Source: Alteraurantiacibacter aestuarii
GTDB lineage: Bacteria; Pseudomonadota; Alphaproteobacteria; Sphingomonadales; Sphingomonadaceae
Reading direction: 5' to 3'
Length of the DNA: 64,000 bases
NCBI RefSeq assembly: GCF_009827405.1
Contig: NZ_WTYY01000003.1
Coordinates: forward strand, 434,001-498,000
Shown here: piece by piece, positions 16,582-25,462 of the stretch
Numbering within the stretch: position 1 is the stretch's first letter
Layout: every line of letters starts with the position of its first letter
Position numbers and translations under genes: made by a program
Notes under the pieces: generated by a model
Database searches by the model: none
What the model saw: only the letters and a program-made list of their open reading frames with translations
What the model was told of the DNA's origin: nothing

Positions 16582-17561
16582 GCACGCAGGAAAACGCCGA
16601 GACCACGGCCAAGCCATTGCCGCGCCGCAAGCTGGGCCGCGGCCTGGGCGCCTTGATGGGCGAGACGCGCCGTGAAGAGCCGCTGGCGCGCGCTGACGGT
16701 CAGTCTGCGGGCGATCGCGCGCAGGGTGCAACACCGGGTGCAAAACTGGGCCAGCGTGACGGTCTGGCCAGTCTGGCGATTGCAGTGATAGAGGCACATC
16801 CCGATCAGCCCCGCCGCCACTTTGCGGAGGATGCGCTGGAGGAGTTGGCCGCATCGATTGCGACGCGCGGTGTCATCCAGCCCGTGATTGTCCGCCCCTT
16901 GCCCAATGGCCGCTATCAGCTGGTGGCCGGGGAGCGCCGCTGGCGTGCTGCGCAAAAGGCGCAACTTCATGAAATTCCAGCCTTAATTCGCGATCTGGCG
17001 GACCGGGACGTGATGGCCCTGGCGCTGATCGAGAATATCCAGCGCGAAGATCTCAATCCGGTGGAGGAGGCCCGCGCCTATCAGCGCCTGTCCGAACTGG
17101 AAGACATGACACAGGCGGAAATTGCCCGTCTGGTGGAGAAATCGCGCAGCCATGTGGCCAATCTCCAGCGCCTGCTCAGCCTTCCTGCGGAAGTGCTCGA
17201 CCATCTCGAAAACGGCAGGCTGGATATGGGCCATGCCCGCGCCCTGATCGGGCGAGACAATGCGGCGGAGCTGGCGAAGCAGGCGATCGACAAGCGGCTT
17301 TCGGTGCGTGAGGTGGAAAAGCTGGCCCGCGCATCGCAGGATGGCGGCAAGGTGTCACGCCAGCGTACAGCACGCGAACCACGCGATCCTGCGCGCGATG
17401 CGGATATCGCGGCGGTAGAGAACCACCTGGAGGAATTCCTCGGCCTGCCGGTGAAGATCGCCACCGATGCCGATCCGCGATCAGGCGCGGTGACGATCAA
17501 GTACCGCACGCTCGACCAGCTGGACCTGATCTGCCAGCGGCTTACCGGCGGTGGTATCTAG
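16578..17561 (+). CDS. parB: Chromosome partitioning protein ParB
   Basis: This 327-residue CTPase clamp binds parS. It has the N-terminal ParA-activating peptide (RRKLGRGLGALMG, residues 15-27), the ParB/Srx CTP-binding domain with GERRWRAAQ and ENIQREDLNPVEEA, the helix-turn-helix MTQAEIARLVEKSRSHVAN near 175-193, and a C-terminal dimerisation domain (GSGAV-like block RSGAVTIKYRTLDQLD). About 35 alanine/glycine-rich residues link the N-terminal peptide to the core. It is the last gene of the origin-proximal rightward row; an inverted repeat follows. Confidence 0.97.
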   Translation: MSTQENAETTAKPLPRRKLGRGLGALMGETRREEPLARADGQSAGDRAQGATPGAKLGQRDGLASLAIAVIEAHPDQPRRHFAEDALEELAASIATRGVIQPVIVRPLPNGRYQLVAGERRWRAAQKAQLHEIPALIRDLADRDVMALALIENIQREDLNPVEEARAYQRLSELEDMTQAEIARLVEKSRSHVANLQRLLSLPAEVLDHLENGRLDMGHARALIGRDNAAELAKQAIDKRLSVREVEKLARASQDGGKVSRQRTAREPRDPARDADIAAVENHLEEFLGLPVKIATDADPRSGAVTIKYRTLDQLDLICQRLTGGGI

Positions 17562-17577
17562 GGGATATCGGGGCTGG

Positions 17578-17606
17578 GCAAAGAGTCGCGCCGCGCGACT
17601 CTTTGC
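17578..17606. terminator. Hairpin between parB and the glycine-zipper gene
   Basis: A 13-base exact inverted repeat, GCAAAGAGTCGCG (17578-17590) and CGCGACTCTTTGC (17594-17606), has a three-base loop. It lies between convergent genes, 17 bases after the parB stop. The T-rich stretch on the plus strand begins only 11 bases later, so it may be an imperfect intrinsic terminator or an RNA-stabilising hairpin. Confidence 0.6.
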
Positions 17607-17633
17607 TCCACATTACCTTTTTATACCAAGCCT

Positions 17634-18566
17634 TTACTTGATTTCCTGAAGCTTGGAGGGCTGAGCTTCAACGGCGCGGCGGATGACCCTGCGCGGTGCG
17701 GGAGCTGCTGTCTCCTCGCGAGGTTCCTCGATCACGATCTCACGGTGGATCATGGGCCGGCCGCCGCGGCCAAAATTCTGCATTCCGGAGGCGACAGGCA
17801 TCATCATGACCGGTGCATAGGCGATCCGGGCTGTCTGTGCGGGGCCATAGCCGCGCTCGTAATTGATCAGATAGGCCTCGCAATAATCGATCAGCGGCTT
17901 TTCGTCTTCGAAATCGTCCGCGTAGACGATGCGGTGATCGTCCTTGTCCTCGCCGATGGCCGAACCGATCACCGCGCCGGCAATGCCGCCAAGGCCAGCG
18001 CCAATCAGCGTGCCGGCAAGGCGTTCACCATCGGCGATCCGGTTGCCGGCAATGCCGCCGACAACTGCGCCCAGCAGGCCGCCCAGAAGGCCGCCATTAT
18101 TCTCGCGTTCTTCTTCATAATAGACCGGGCGGCGATCATAGCCGTCATTGCGGAGCGCGCGGCACTGGGCCAGCCATTCCTCACGCTCTGCCAGCGAATA
18201 GGCGAAACGCGGGCCGGGGCGGCGTCCACCCATGTGGTGACCATCCATGTGGTGACCATCCATGCGGGGACGGCCCATGCGGTGCCTGCCGTCCTGATAT
18301 ACAGGCCGTTCGTCCTGCTCTTCGCCGTTCCAGGTGCCTTCATACTGCGTCTCGATGACATATCCGTCCTCGTCAGCGTAAGTGCCTTCCCATTCGCCGG
18401 TGTAGCTGTCCTGATCCTGCCAGTTGCCTTCCCACTCGCCATCATAAGTGCCAGCCTGCGCGATCTCGATATAGCGATCATCGAGCGGGCTCTCCTGCGC
18501 CATGGCGGGTGCGGCAATGGCCGCGAGCGACGCAGTGGCGGTCAGGACGGCAATGTACTTCGACAT
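17634..18566 (-). CDS. Glycine-zipper 2TM surface protein with His/Met-rich linker
   Basis: This 310-residue exported protein has a clear signal peptide (residues 1-23, ending AMAQ), then an acidic region with three loose WEG repeats (DGEWEGNW, TGEWEGTY, YEGTWNG; slightly MORN-like), a His/Met/Arg-rich stretch with MDGHH repeated, and a glycine-zipper pair (GGLLGGLLGAVVGGIAG then AGTLIGAGLGGIAGAVIG, about residues 160-205). Glycine zippers are common in outer-membrane or periplasmic proteins. The C-terminal third is basic and proline-rich. No enzymatic motif is visible. A CtrA-like site sits 47 bases upstream of the start. Confidence 0.8.
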   Translation of the reverse strand: MSKYIAVLTATASLAAIAAPAMAQESPLDDRYIEIAQAGTYDGEWEGNWQDQDSYTGEWEGTYADEDGYVIETQYEGTWNGEEQDERPVYQDGRHRMGRPRMDGHHMDGHHMGGRRPGPRFAYSLAEREEWLAQCRALRNDGYDRRPVYYEEERENNGGLLGGLLGAVVGGIAGNRIADGERLAGTLIGAGLGGIAGAVIGSAIGEDKDDHRIVYADDFEDEKPLIDYCEAYLINYERGYGPAQTARIAYAPVMMMPVASGMQNFGRGGRPMIHREIVIEEPREETAAPAPRRVIRRAVEAQPSKLQEIK

Positions 18567-18612
18567 GGGAAATGCCCCTCAAACATAGCGAATCCGCGCG
18601 AACAGAGCGGAA

Positions 18613-18627
18613 TTAAGCCGGTGTTTA
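18613..18627 (-). promoter_or_regulatory. CtrA-like box upstream of the glycine-zipper gene
   Basis: TTAAGCCGGTGTTTA has the form TTAA-N7-TTTA, one base from the alphaproteobacterial CtrA consensus TTAA-N7-TTAA. It ends 47 bases upstream of the start codon at 18566, a plausible promoter position. Binding is inferred only from the pattern. Confidence 0.4.
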
Positions 18628-18698
18628 CTATATGTGGAGGGGCCTGTTCCCAAGCCTGTGCGGTGCGCTGTCCCGAAACGGGGCAAATGGCCCTGAAA

Positions 18699-19181
18699 TC
18701 AGATCCGGTCAGAGAGGAGTGCGGCCAGTTGCTCCATGGCCGCCGCGTCTTCTGCGTCAAAGCGCGCGGGCAGGGGGCTGTCCAGATCGATGACGGCGAT
18801 CACCCGGCCCTGCCGCATGACGGGCACGACCAGCTCGGACTTCGTTTGCGCGTCGCAGGCGATATGGCCGGGAAAAGCATGCACATCGGCGACAAGCTGG
18901 GTCTCTCCGCTGGCCGCGGCAGCGCCGCAGACGCCCACGCCCAGCGCAATGCGGATGCAGGCGGGCCGTCCGGCAAAGGGGCCGAGCACCAGCTCACCAT
19001 CAAGCAGGCGATAGAAGCCGGTCCAGTTCACATCGGGCAGCATTTCCCACAGCAGGGCGGCGACATTGGCCATATTGGCCACGCCATCGCTTTCCCCGCT
19101 CGTCAGCGCATCGGCAGCCTGCAGCAGATCGCGGTACAGATCGGCTTTGGGAAGGCCGGGGGCGGGGCGAAAATCATACAT
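18699..19181 (-). CDS. msrC: Free methionine-(R)-sulfoxide reductase (GAF domain)
   Basis: This 160-residue single GAF domain reduces free methionine-R-sulfoxide using a disulfide cascade, protecting the methionine pool from oxidation. The three conserved cysteines are present in GRPACIRI, GVGVCGAAA and HIACDAQTKSE, together with the VNWTGFYR and AVIDLDSP blocks. The start is uncertain: ATG at 19181 gives MYDFRPAPG, while an upstream ATG at 19202 adds seven residues. It is divergent from the sorbosone-dehydrogenase-like gene. Confidence 0.9.
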   Translation of the reverse strand: MYDFRPAPGLPKADLYRDLLQAADALTSGESDGVANMANVAALLWEMLPDVNWTGFYRLLDGELVLGPFAGRPACIRIALGVGVCGAAAASGETQLVADVHAFPGHIACDAQTKSELVVPVMRQGRVIAVIDLDSPLPARFDAEDAAAMEQLAALLSDRI

Positions 19182-19243
19182 TCCAACGCCTCTAGCGACC
19201 AAAGCATTTGCCGCAAGGCGTCGCAGCGCCTATTTCATCGTCC

Positions 19244-20710
19244 ATGCGCATTATCAGAAACATCGTCATCTTCATCCTCGCCTTTGCCATCGTGGTCGGT
19301 GCCGCCTTCTGGTGGCTGACCCGCGGGGATACCGCGCAATACACGATTGAGGAAACGTCGGGCACGGACCCTGTGCTGGCAGAGCCCGATCCGCAGACCA
19401 TTCCCACCGTGGGTGTGGCAAGGCCGATCGGCTGGGAAGATGGCGAGGCACCTGCCGCCGCCGACGGGCTGGTCGTCACCCGCTTTGCCGAAGGGCTGGA
19501 GCATCCGCGCGTGATCTACACCATGCCCAATGGCGATGTGCTGGTAACGCTCTCCAACGCACCCGAACGCGTTGTCGCAGGCGGTAATGCGATCACCAAT
19601 TTCATTGCCGGCCTGTTGTTCAGCCAGGCAGGCGCTGCGGTCCCATCGCCGAACAAGCTGGTGCTGCTGCGCGACGCGGACAGTGACGGCGTGGCGGAGG
19701 AACAGCACGTCCTGCGCGATGATCTCGATTCTCCGTCGGGCATCGCCTGGCGTGACGGCAACCTTTACATCGCCAACCACGATGAGGTGCTGCGCTTCGA
19801 TTATGCCGAAGGCGCCAACGTGGTTTCCGGCGAGGCGGAGAAGCTGATGGACCTGCCCGGCGCGGGCAACCATTGGATGCGCAACATCATCCTCAACGAT
19901 GAGGGCACGCTGCTGTATGTCGCGGTCGGTTCGGCCTCCAACATCGGTGAAGGCGGGATGGATATCGAACTGGGCCGCGCCGCCATTCACGAACTCAACC
20001 TCGAAAACGGCTCCTCCCGCGTCTATGCCGGGGGCCTGCGCAATCCCAATGGACTGGCGTGGAACCCGTGGAGCGGAGAGCTGTGGACCACGGTGAATGA
20101 GCGTGACCAGCTGGGGTCGGACCTGGTGCCTGATTACCTGACCAACGTGCCGCTGGGCGTCAATTACGGCTGGCCGTGGGTTTATTATAACGATGTGATC
20201 GACGAGCGGGTTGAGGCGCCGATGCCGCAATTCCTCACCGAATATACCCGCACGCCTGAATTCGCGCTGGGCGCGCATGTGGCACCTCTGGGTCTTGTCT
20301 TTACGCAAGGCGGCACGATGCTGGGCGAACAGTTCAGCCAGGGTGCCTTTATCGCCCGCCACGGATCGTGGAACCGCAAGCCTGCCGCCGGTTATGACGT
20401 GGTTTACGTCGCTTTTGATGAGCGCGGAAATCCGCTCGGCAAGCCGGTGACGGTGCTGGAAAGCTTCCTGGCGGGAGAGGGCAAGACGCATGGCCGCCCC
20501 ACATGGGTGGCATGGGACCGGACCGGCGCCCTGCTGGTGAGCGATGACACCGGTAACATCATCTGGCGGGTCACCAATCCGGCTGCTGCTGCAACCGCAG
20601 TGCCCGTGCGCAATCGCGGTGAACCGCTGCCGCCGCGCCGAGAGCTGAACGGCGATCCGGCGCGCGCCTTCGATGACCCGCCGGTCGATCTGCTGCCGGG
20701 CAACTTCTGA
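19244..20710 (+). CDS. PQQ-dependent sugar dehydrogenase, L-sorbosone dehydrogenase-like
   Basis: This 488-residue protein has an N-terminal uncleaved membrane anchor (residues 1-25, RNIVIFILAFAIVVGAAFWWL region) and a six-bladed beta-propeller of the GSDH/sorbosone dehydrogenase family. Family blocks include LEHPRVIYTMPNGDVLV, GNHWMRNIILN, GGLRNPNGLAWNP, GVNYGWPWVYYN, HVAPLGLVF and RHGSWNRKPAAGYDVVYV. Relatives oxidise sugars or aldoses in the periplasm with PQQ, but the substrate here is unknown and no PQQ-synthesis genes lie in the window. ATG at 19244 is chosen because it begins the anchor. Confidence 0.85.
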   Translation: MRIIRNIVIFILAFAIVVGAAFWWLTRGDTAQYTIEETSGTDPVLAEPDPQTIPTVGVARPIGWEDGEAPAAADGLVVTRFAEGLEHPRVIYTMPNGDVLVTLSNAPERVVAGGNAITNFIAGLLFSQAGAAVPSPNKLVLLRDADSDGVAEEQHVLRDDLDSPSGIAWRDGNLYIANHDEVLRFDYAEGANVVSGEAEKLMDLPGAGNHWMRNIILNDEGTLLYVAVGSASNIGEGGMDIELGRAAIHELNLENGSSRVYAGGLRNPNGLAWNPWSGELWTTVNERDQLGSDLVPDYLTNVPLGVNYGWPWVYYNDVIDERVEAPMPQFLTEYTRTPEFALGAHVAPLGLVFTQGGTMLGEQFSQGAFIARHGSWNRKPAAGYDVVYVAFDERGNPLGKPVTVLESFLAGEGKTHGRPTWVAWDRTGALLVSDDTGNIIWRVTNPAAAATAVPVRNRGEPLPPRRELNGDPARAFDDPPVDLLPGNF

Positions 20711-20716
20711 GACGCG

Positions 20717-21541
20717 TCAGCCGAGTGGCTTTCCGGCCCGTCCGGCCAGTTCGGTGATGAAATGCCATGCGGTGCGTCCGGACCGCGCGCCGCGCCGCTT
20801 GGCCCATTCCAGCGCCTCGGCCTCATCCAGATCAAGCGCATATTCCGCCGCATAACCGCGCAATATGGCGAGGTAATCGTCCTGCGAGCAGGCGTGGAAG
20901 CCCAGCGACAGGCCAAAGCGATCGGCCAGCGCCAGGCTGTCATCCACACTGTCACGCGGATTGAGCGGATCGTCCTGCTCGCTGGCATGGCGGGACAGGA
21001 TGGCGCGGCGGTTGGAGGTGACGGCCAGCCTGACATTGGCCGGACGTGCCTCCACCCCGCCATCCAGCCAGCTGCGCAAATGGCGCGGGCCAACCGAATC
21101 GCCCTCGGCAAAACCCAGGTCGTCGATGAACACCAGGAAATTGCGCTCCACCCCCGCCAGACTGGCAAACAGGGCAGACAGAGTTGCCAGTGCATCGGTG
21201 GTCACCTGCACCAGCGCGATGCCGCCGCCGCCCGCCTGCGCCTCCTTCACGGCGGAGCGGATCAGGGCGGACTTGCCCATGCCGCGTGCGCCCCACAACA
21301 GCATGTCATGCGCTGCATGGCCGCCAGCCAGCCGCGCCACATTGTCGGCCGCGATGGCCTTTTGCCGGTCGATCCCGCGCAGCAGCGCCAGCGCCGGTGC
21401 GTCAATCCGTTCCACCGCGCGCGCCGATCCGTTCCAGACATAGGCGGGCGCGGCCAGCCAGTCGGCAGGAGGGTGTTGCGGTGCCTGTGCGCTCTCGAGC
21501 GCCTGCGCAATGCGGGCCAGCAGGTCATTGGTCTTGCTCAT
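20717..21541 (-). CDS. DUF815 AAA-type ATP-binding protein
   Basis: This 274-residue protein belongs to the DUF815 family of P-loop ATPases. It has Walker A WGARGMGKSAL, Walker B FLVFIDDLGF, sensor-type RLAVTSNRRAI, and the C-terminal ARSGRTAWHFITELAG block. Its cellular role is not established, although the architecture resembles small AAA loaders. A GTG two codons upstream is an alternative start. It converges on the sugar dehydrogenase gene with a six-base gap. Confidence 0.85.
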   Translation of the reverse strand: MSKTNDLLARIAQALESAQAPQHPPADWLAAPAYVWNGSARAVERIDAPALALLRGIDRQKAIAADNVARLAGGHAAHDMLLWGARGMGKSALIRSAVKEAQAGGGGIALVQVTTDALATLSALFASLAGVERNFLVFIDDLGFAEGDSVGPRHLRSWLDGGVEARPANVRLAVTSNRRAILSRHASEQDDPLNPRDSVDDSLALADRFGLSLGFHACSQDDYLAILRGYAAEYALDLDEAEALEWAKRRGARSGRTAWHFITELAGRAGKPLG

Positions 21542-21687
21542 CCGCACTGCCTCGCGCTTTCACCGCCCACTCGTCAAGCCGCCAAGTGGATTGCACCTGC
21601 TCGCCATTGTCTTACAACATGCCCACAGGCCCTGACGGGATGAGGGCGCGATAACACGCGCGGGGCCGGACATGGGGGAGGGAAATT

Positions 21688-23061
21688 ATGAAACGCAGGG
21701 TCCTGCGCGTGCTGGGTGCATGCATTACCGGTCTGGCTGCTCTGGCGCTGGGATCGCCGATGCTGGCCGCGCCCAGCGTCTATCCCACCGGTACCACGAT
21801 CTACGATCCGGAGCAGGCGCAGGGCGGTTACACCGTCCTTTCCATCCTTGGTACGCCGGCGGTGATCGTGATCGACATGAATGGCCGCGTGGTGAAGCGC
21901 TGGGATGGCTTCAACGTCTCCTCCGGCGGGCCTGCGCGCGTATTGCCGGGCGGAATTGCCGTGGGGCCGACGGGGACATTTCCCCGCCACCAGGAATCGC
22001 GCGCCATGATCGCGCAGGACTTTGGCGGCACGCAGCTGTGGCAATACCACCAGTCCGAAGCGATCGAGATAGACGGCGAGCAGGTCATGAGCGGCCGCCA
22101 GCACCATGACTGGCAACTGGCCAATTTCCCCGCAGGCTACCCGTCACCCGGCATCTCTCCCACGCTGGAGGGCACGCGCAAGCTGTTGCTGACCCATTCC
22201 AGCCTGACCGATGATACGATTGCCGATATCGTGCTGGAAGATGACCGGCTGATCGAGCTGAGCGCCGGTAATGAGATCATCTGGGAATGGCGCGCATCGC
22301 AGCATGTGGACGAGCTGGGCTTTGATGTGGCCGCCCGCACCGCCATTCGCCGTCTGGCGCAAAGGGACGCATTTGACTGGTTCCACGTCAATTCCGCCAC
22401 CTATCTTGGGCCCAATCGCTGGTTCGATGCCGGTGATGAGCGGTTCAATCCCGATAATGTGATCATTTCCAGCAGGCAGGCCAATGTCATCGCCATCATT
22501 GCGCGGGACGGGTCCGTGGTGTGGCGGATCGGCCCGGATTTCAGCGATTCGCTGGCACAACAGGCGATCGGCCAGATCATCGGCCAGCACCATGCGCATC
22601 TGATTCCGATTGGCCTGCCCGGGGCCGGAAACCTGCTGGTGTTCGATAATGGCGGATCTGCCGGTTATGGCGATCCCACTGCGGTCTCCCCCAACGGCAA
22701 TGCGGTGATGCAGCGGCCGGGATCGCGCGTGCTGGAAATCAATCCGGTCACGCTGGAAGTGGTGTGGAGCTATGCCAACGCCAATTTCTACAGCTTCAAC
22801 ATCAGTTCCGCCCAGAGGCTGGAGAACGGCAACACGCTGATCACCGAAGGCGCACCGGGGCGGATTTTCGAAGTCACCAGCGAAGGCGACATCGTGTGGG
22901 AATATATGAACGGACCAAGCGAGGGTTATGGCGGATTGAACTCGATCTACCGCGCCTATCGCATTCCCTATGGCTGGATTCCGCAATTGCCCGTGCCCGA
23001 AGAAGTGGCCATCGCGCGGCCCGATCCGGCCAGCTTCCATGTGCCGGGAAGTGTGCAATAG
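21688..23061 (+). CDS. Arylsulfotransferase-like (ASST) beta-propeller protein, exported
   Basis: This 457-residue protein has a signal peptide (residues 1-28, ending MLAAP) and a propeller resembling the arylsulfotransferase family. Typical blocks are GGYTVLSILGTPAVIVIDM, RWDGF, ARVLPGG, HHDWQLANFP, DWFHVNSATYL and GQHHAHLIP. Bacterial ASSTs move sulfate between phenols in the periplasm. The catalytic histidine is probably in HVNS or HHAH, but I cannot assign it with certainty. No dsb or sulfatase partner is adjacent. Some family members may be structural or have other ligands. Confidence 0.75.
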   Translation: MKRRVLRVLGACITGLAALALGSPMLAAPSVYPTGTTIYDPEQAQGGYTVLSILGTPAVIVIDMNGRVVKRWDGFNVSSGGPARVLPGGIAVGPTGTFPRHQESRAMIAQDFGGTQLWQYHQSEAIEIDGEQVMSGRQHHDWQLANFPAGYPSPGISPTLEGTRKLLLTHSSLTDDTIADIVLEDDRLIELSAGNEIIWEWRASQHVDELGFDVAARTAIRRLAQRDAFDWFHVNSATYLGPNRWFDAGDERFNPDNVIISSRQANVIAIIARDGSVVWRIGPDFSDSLAQQAIGQIIGQHHAHLIPIGLPGAGNLLVFDNGGSAGYGDPTAVSPNGNAVMQRPGSRVLEINPVTLEVVWSYANANFYSFNISSAQRLENGNTLITEGAPGRIFEVTSEGDIVWEYMNGPSEGYGGLNSIYRAYRIPYGWIPQLPVPEEVAIARPDPASFHVPGSVQ

Positions 23062-23098
23062 GCTTGGCAGGAATTGCCTGGCGCGATAGCGCCGCGCC

Positions 23099-24028
23099 AT
23101 GAGCAACATCCTGCCAAGCGATGAAAGCGGACTTGCCCGCGCCGAAGAGCTGCTCCGCGCAGGGCAGATCGTCGCCGTGCCGACAGAGACGGTCTATGGC
23201 CTGGCCGCGCGGGCGGACAGCGAGGATGCGGTTGCGGCCATCTTCCGCGCCAAGGGGCGGCCCAGCTTCAACCCGCTGATCGTGCATGTCTCTTCGCTGG
23301 AAATGGCCCGCCGGATCGCCCGTTTCGATGCGCGGGCAGAGGCGCTGGCGGCGCAATACTGGCCCGGACCGCTCACGCTGGTGCTGCCGCTGAACCCGGG
23401 AGCCGAGATCGCGCCCGCGGTGACCGCCGGACTTTCCACCATTGCGCTGCGCATGCCCGCGCATGATCTGACGCGCAGCCTGCTGCAACGGCTGGAGCTG
23501 CCGCTTGCGGCCCCCTCTGCCAATCGCAGCACGGGCATCAGCCCCACCAGTGCCGCGCACGTCGCCGCATCGCTGGGGGACCGGATTGCCGGGATTGTGG
23601 ATGGCGGCGAATGTCCCAGAGGCCTGGAATCGACCATTGTCGCCTTACGTGACGGGGGGATGTGGAGCCTGCTGCGCGAAGGGCCGATTACCCGGGCCCA
23701 GCTGGAGGCAGCGCTTGGCTCTGCCCCGGTGGAATCCGTGGCGGGCATAGAGGCACCGGGGCAGATGGCGCGCCATTATTCGCCCGGCAAGCCGCTGCGC
23801 CTCAACGCCCTGACCGCGACGGACGACGAGTATCTGATCGGCTTTGGCGATGTGGAGGGGGATTCCAACCTGTCCCCATCGAGCGATCTGGCTCAGGCGG
23901 CGGCGCGGCTTTATGCCTGCCTGCATGAAGCTGCGGCGTCATCCCGCCCGCGCATTGCCGTTGCGCCTGTTCCGCGCGATGCCATTGGCGCAGCGATCAA
24001 TGACCGGCTGAAGCGGGCTGCTGCCTAG
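23099..24028 (+). CDS. sua5: L-threonylcarbamoyladenylate synthase (Sua5 type)
   Basis: This 309-residue two-domain protein makes threonylcarbamoyl-AMP for the t6A37 modification of ANN-decoding tRNAs. The N-terminal YrdC domain (about 10-200) shows VPTETVYGLAARA, the KGRPSFNPLIVHV loop, and SANRSTGISPT. A linker (GQMARHYSPGKPLRL) leads to the smaller Sua5 C-terminal domain. Having both domains distinguishes it from the short TsaC. It starts 38 bases after the arylsulfotransferase-like gene. Confidence 0.92.
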   Translation: MSNILPSDESGLARAEELLRAGQIVAVPTETVYGLAARADSEDAVAAIFRAKGRPSFNPLIVHVSSLEMARRIARFDARAEALAAQYWPGPLTLVLPLNPGAEIAPAVTAGLSTIALRMPAHDLTRSLLQRLELPLAAPSANRSTGISPTSAAHVAASLGDRIAGIVDGGECPRGLESTIVALRDGGMWSLLREGPITRAQLEAALGSAPVESVAGIEAPGQMARHYSPGKPLRLNALTATDDEYLIGFGDVEGDSNLSPSSDLAQAAARLYACLHEAAASSRPRIAVAPVPRDAIGAAINDRLKRAAA

Positions 24029-24031
24029 GGG

Positions 24032-24361
24032 CTACTCGGCCTGTTCAACAGGAATGCCCGGCATCAGCGCGTCCATTTCCCGGCGCACGGCAAGGGCCTC
24101 GCGGCAGGCATTGTCTTCACCATCGCTGCAATCCTCGGCCAGATCCTGATACTGGCGCTGCAGGCGGCCTAACCGCTCCTCACGCCGCCTGATTTCGCGC
24201 CCGCGCGCTTCATCGGCTTCGGACTGGCTGGTGGTGGCAAGGTCCACCGCCTTTCCGGCAACGCGGACGGGCGCGGTAGCCAGATCCACTGCGGCACTGG
24301 CCAGGCATCCACCCAGCAGCAGCGGGGCGATGGCGGCAAAGACTAGCGTTGCGGCACGCAT
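24032..24361 (-). CDS. Small putative lipoprotein, coiled coil
   Basis: This 109-residue protein begins with a lipoprotein signal (hydrophobic stretch ending in the lipobox LLGGC, cysteine at residue 19). A short alanine-rich segment follows, then a charged coiled coil (EADEARGREIRRREERLGRL) and two cysteines in EDCSDGEDNACREAL. It is probably anchored to the outer or inner membrane on the periplasmic side. No family is recognised. It converges on sua5 with a three-base gap. Confidence 0.72.
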   Translation of the reverse strand: MRAATLVFAAIAPLLLGGCLASAAVDLATAPVRVAGKAVDLATTSQSEADEARGREIRRREERLGRLQRQYQDLAEDCSDGEDNACREALAVRREMDALMPGIPVEQAE

Positions 24362-24437
24362 GGGCGGGTCCTGTAGAACTGGAACTTGGCCCGATCATGA
24401 CCTGCCCTGCGTTATCAGGCAATGAATGGCGGCGAAA

Positions 24438-25280
24438 TCAGGCCGGCTTGTCCTTGCGCGGCTCACACACCAGACTGCCCGAACCCATCGCGTGCACCCG
24501 GCAGCGCGCCGATCCGCGCACGGTGACATTGCCCGAACCCATCAACCGCGCCTTCACTTCGCCGTCACTGGCAAAGACTGCATTGCCCGATCCGGCGATG
24601 GTGACTTCCGCCTCTTCCACCATCAATTCGCCAAGCTTGCCGCTGCCACTGCCAGCCACTGTCAGGAAGAGTGCGCGCACGGTGCCGTCAGCCTTGAACT
24701 TTCCGGACCCCGCGATCGACACGTCGAGCCGATCTACATTCAGGTCATGCGCGCGAATTCTTCCGGACCCCGCGATCACCACCTCGGCATCTTCGGCAAG
24801 ACCATCGACAGTGATTTTACCTGCACCGGCGATGGTGAGCTTGCGCGGAGCGGGCATGGTGACGGTTACAGTGGCGATGCCTTCGCCGCCATGGCTGCTG
24901 TTGTCGCTGGCCACGTGCAGCGCACCGTCCTGCAAGCGGAAGCGGAGTGTATCCTTCGCCTCATCATCCCCCTGGATGGCAATGCTGAAGTCATCGCCGC
25001 GCGTCACCACCACATTGTCCGCCCCGGATAGCACCAGCGCCTCCGGCACATCGCCATCCATCTCCAGGTCAGCGAGAGGCACACCACTGCGGGGCCCAAA
25101 ACCATTGGCGAAACCTTTGCCGAATCCTTTGCCGAATCCTTTGCCGAAATCCGGGCCGTGGCCCCAGTCGAATTCAAATTTCCTGTTCTTGCGTCCGGCC
25201 GCCATGACGCCGCTCATCGCGGCCATCGCCACCAGTGGACCGACAGTGCGGAACATCTTTTCGAAATCTTTGCCGTTCAT
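24438..25280 (-). CDS. Head GIN-domain (DUF2807) protein
   Basis: This 280-residue protein has a short N-terminal hydrophobic segment (VGPLVAMAAMSGVMAAG), a Gly/Phe/Lys repeat (KGFG three times), and a beta-helical GIN/DUF2807 domain in which the pattern GSG recurs in AGSGRI, AGSGKF, AGSGSGKLG, AGSGNAVF and MGSGNVTV. GIN-domain proteins are usually periplasmic or surface-associated with unknown function, sometimes called putative auto-transporter adhesins. ATG at 25280 is preferred over an upstream start at 25325. Confidence 0.8.
   Translation of the reverse strand: MNGKDFEKMFRTVGPLVAMAAMSGVMAAGRKNRKFEFDWGHGPDFGKGFGKGFGKGFANGFGPRSGVPLADLEMDGDVPEALVLSGADNVVVTRGDDFSIAIQGDDEAKDTLRFRLQDGALHVASDNSSHGGEGIATVTVTMPAPRKLTIAGAGKITVDGLAEDAEVVIAGSGRIRAHDLNVDRLDVSIAGSGKFKADGTVRALFLTVAGSGSGKLGELMVEEAEVTIAGSGNAVFASDGEVKARLMGSGNVTVRGSARCRVHAMGSGSLVCEPRKDKPA
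25102..25149. repeat. Twelve-base tandem repeat inside the GIN-domain gene
   Basis: The unit CCTTTGCCGAAT occurs at 25114-25125 and 25126-25137, again at 25138-25149 with one change, and a degenerate copy lies just before. It encodes the KGFG repeat on the minus strand. Such in-frame repeats can expand or contract by slippage. Confidence 0.8.
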
Positions 25281-25397
25281 AGCGAATCCTGACCTGCGTG
25301 TCTGTGTATTAACGCACTGATACACGAAAGGAGTGCGGCAAACAAATGCGCTTGTCGAGTGGTTCCAGCGTTTGGTCGCGGCGTCTCGTTTGGATGC

Positions 25398-25432
25398 AAA
25401 AAGGGCCGCTTCGGCGGTGCGAAGCGGCCCCT
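25398..25432 (-). terminator. Rho-independent terminator after carD
   Basis: A ten-base-pair stem, GGGCCGCTTC (25403-25412) and GAAGCGGCCC (25421-25430), encloses an eight-base loop. Read on the minus strand it is followed by TTTTT, so it ends the carD transcript 31 bases after the stop. Confidence 0.9.
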
Positions 25433-25462
25433 TTGTGCCTTTGTGGTAGCCTTAGGCTCCCG

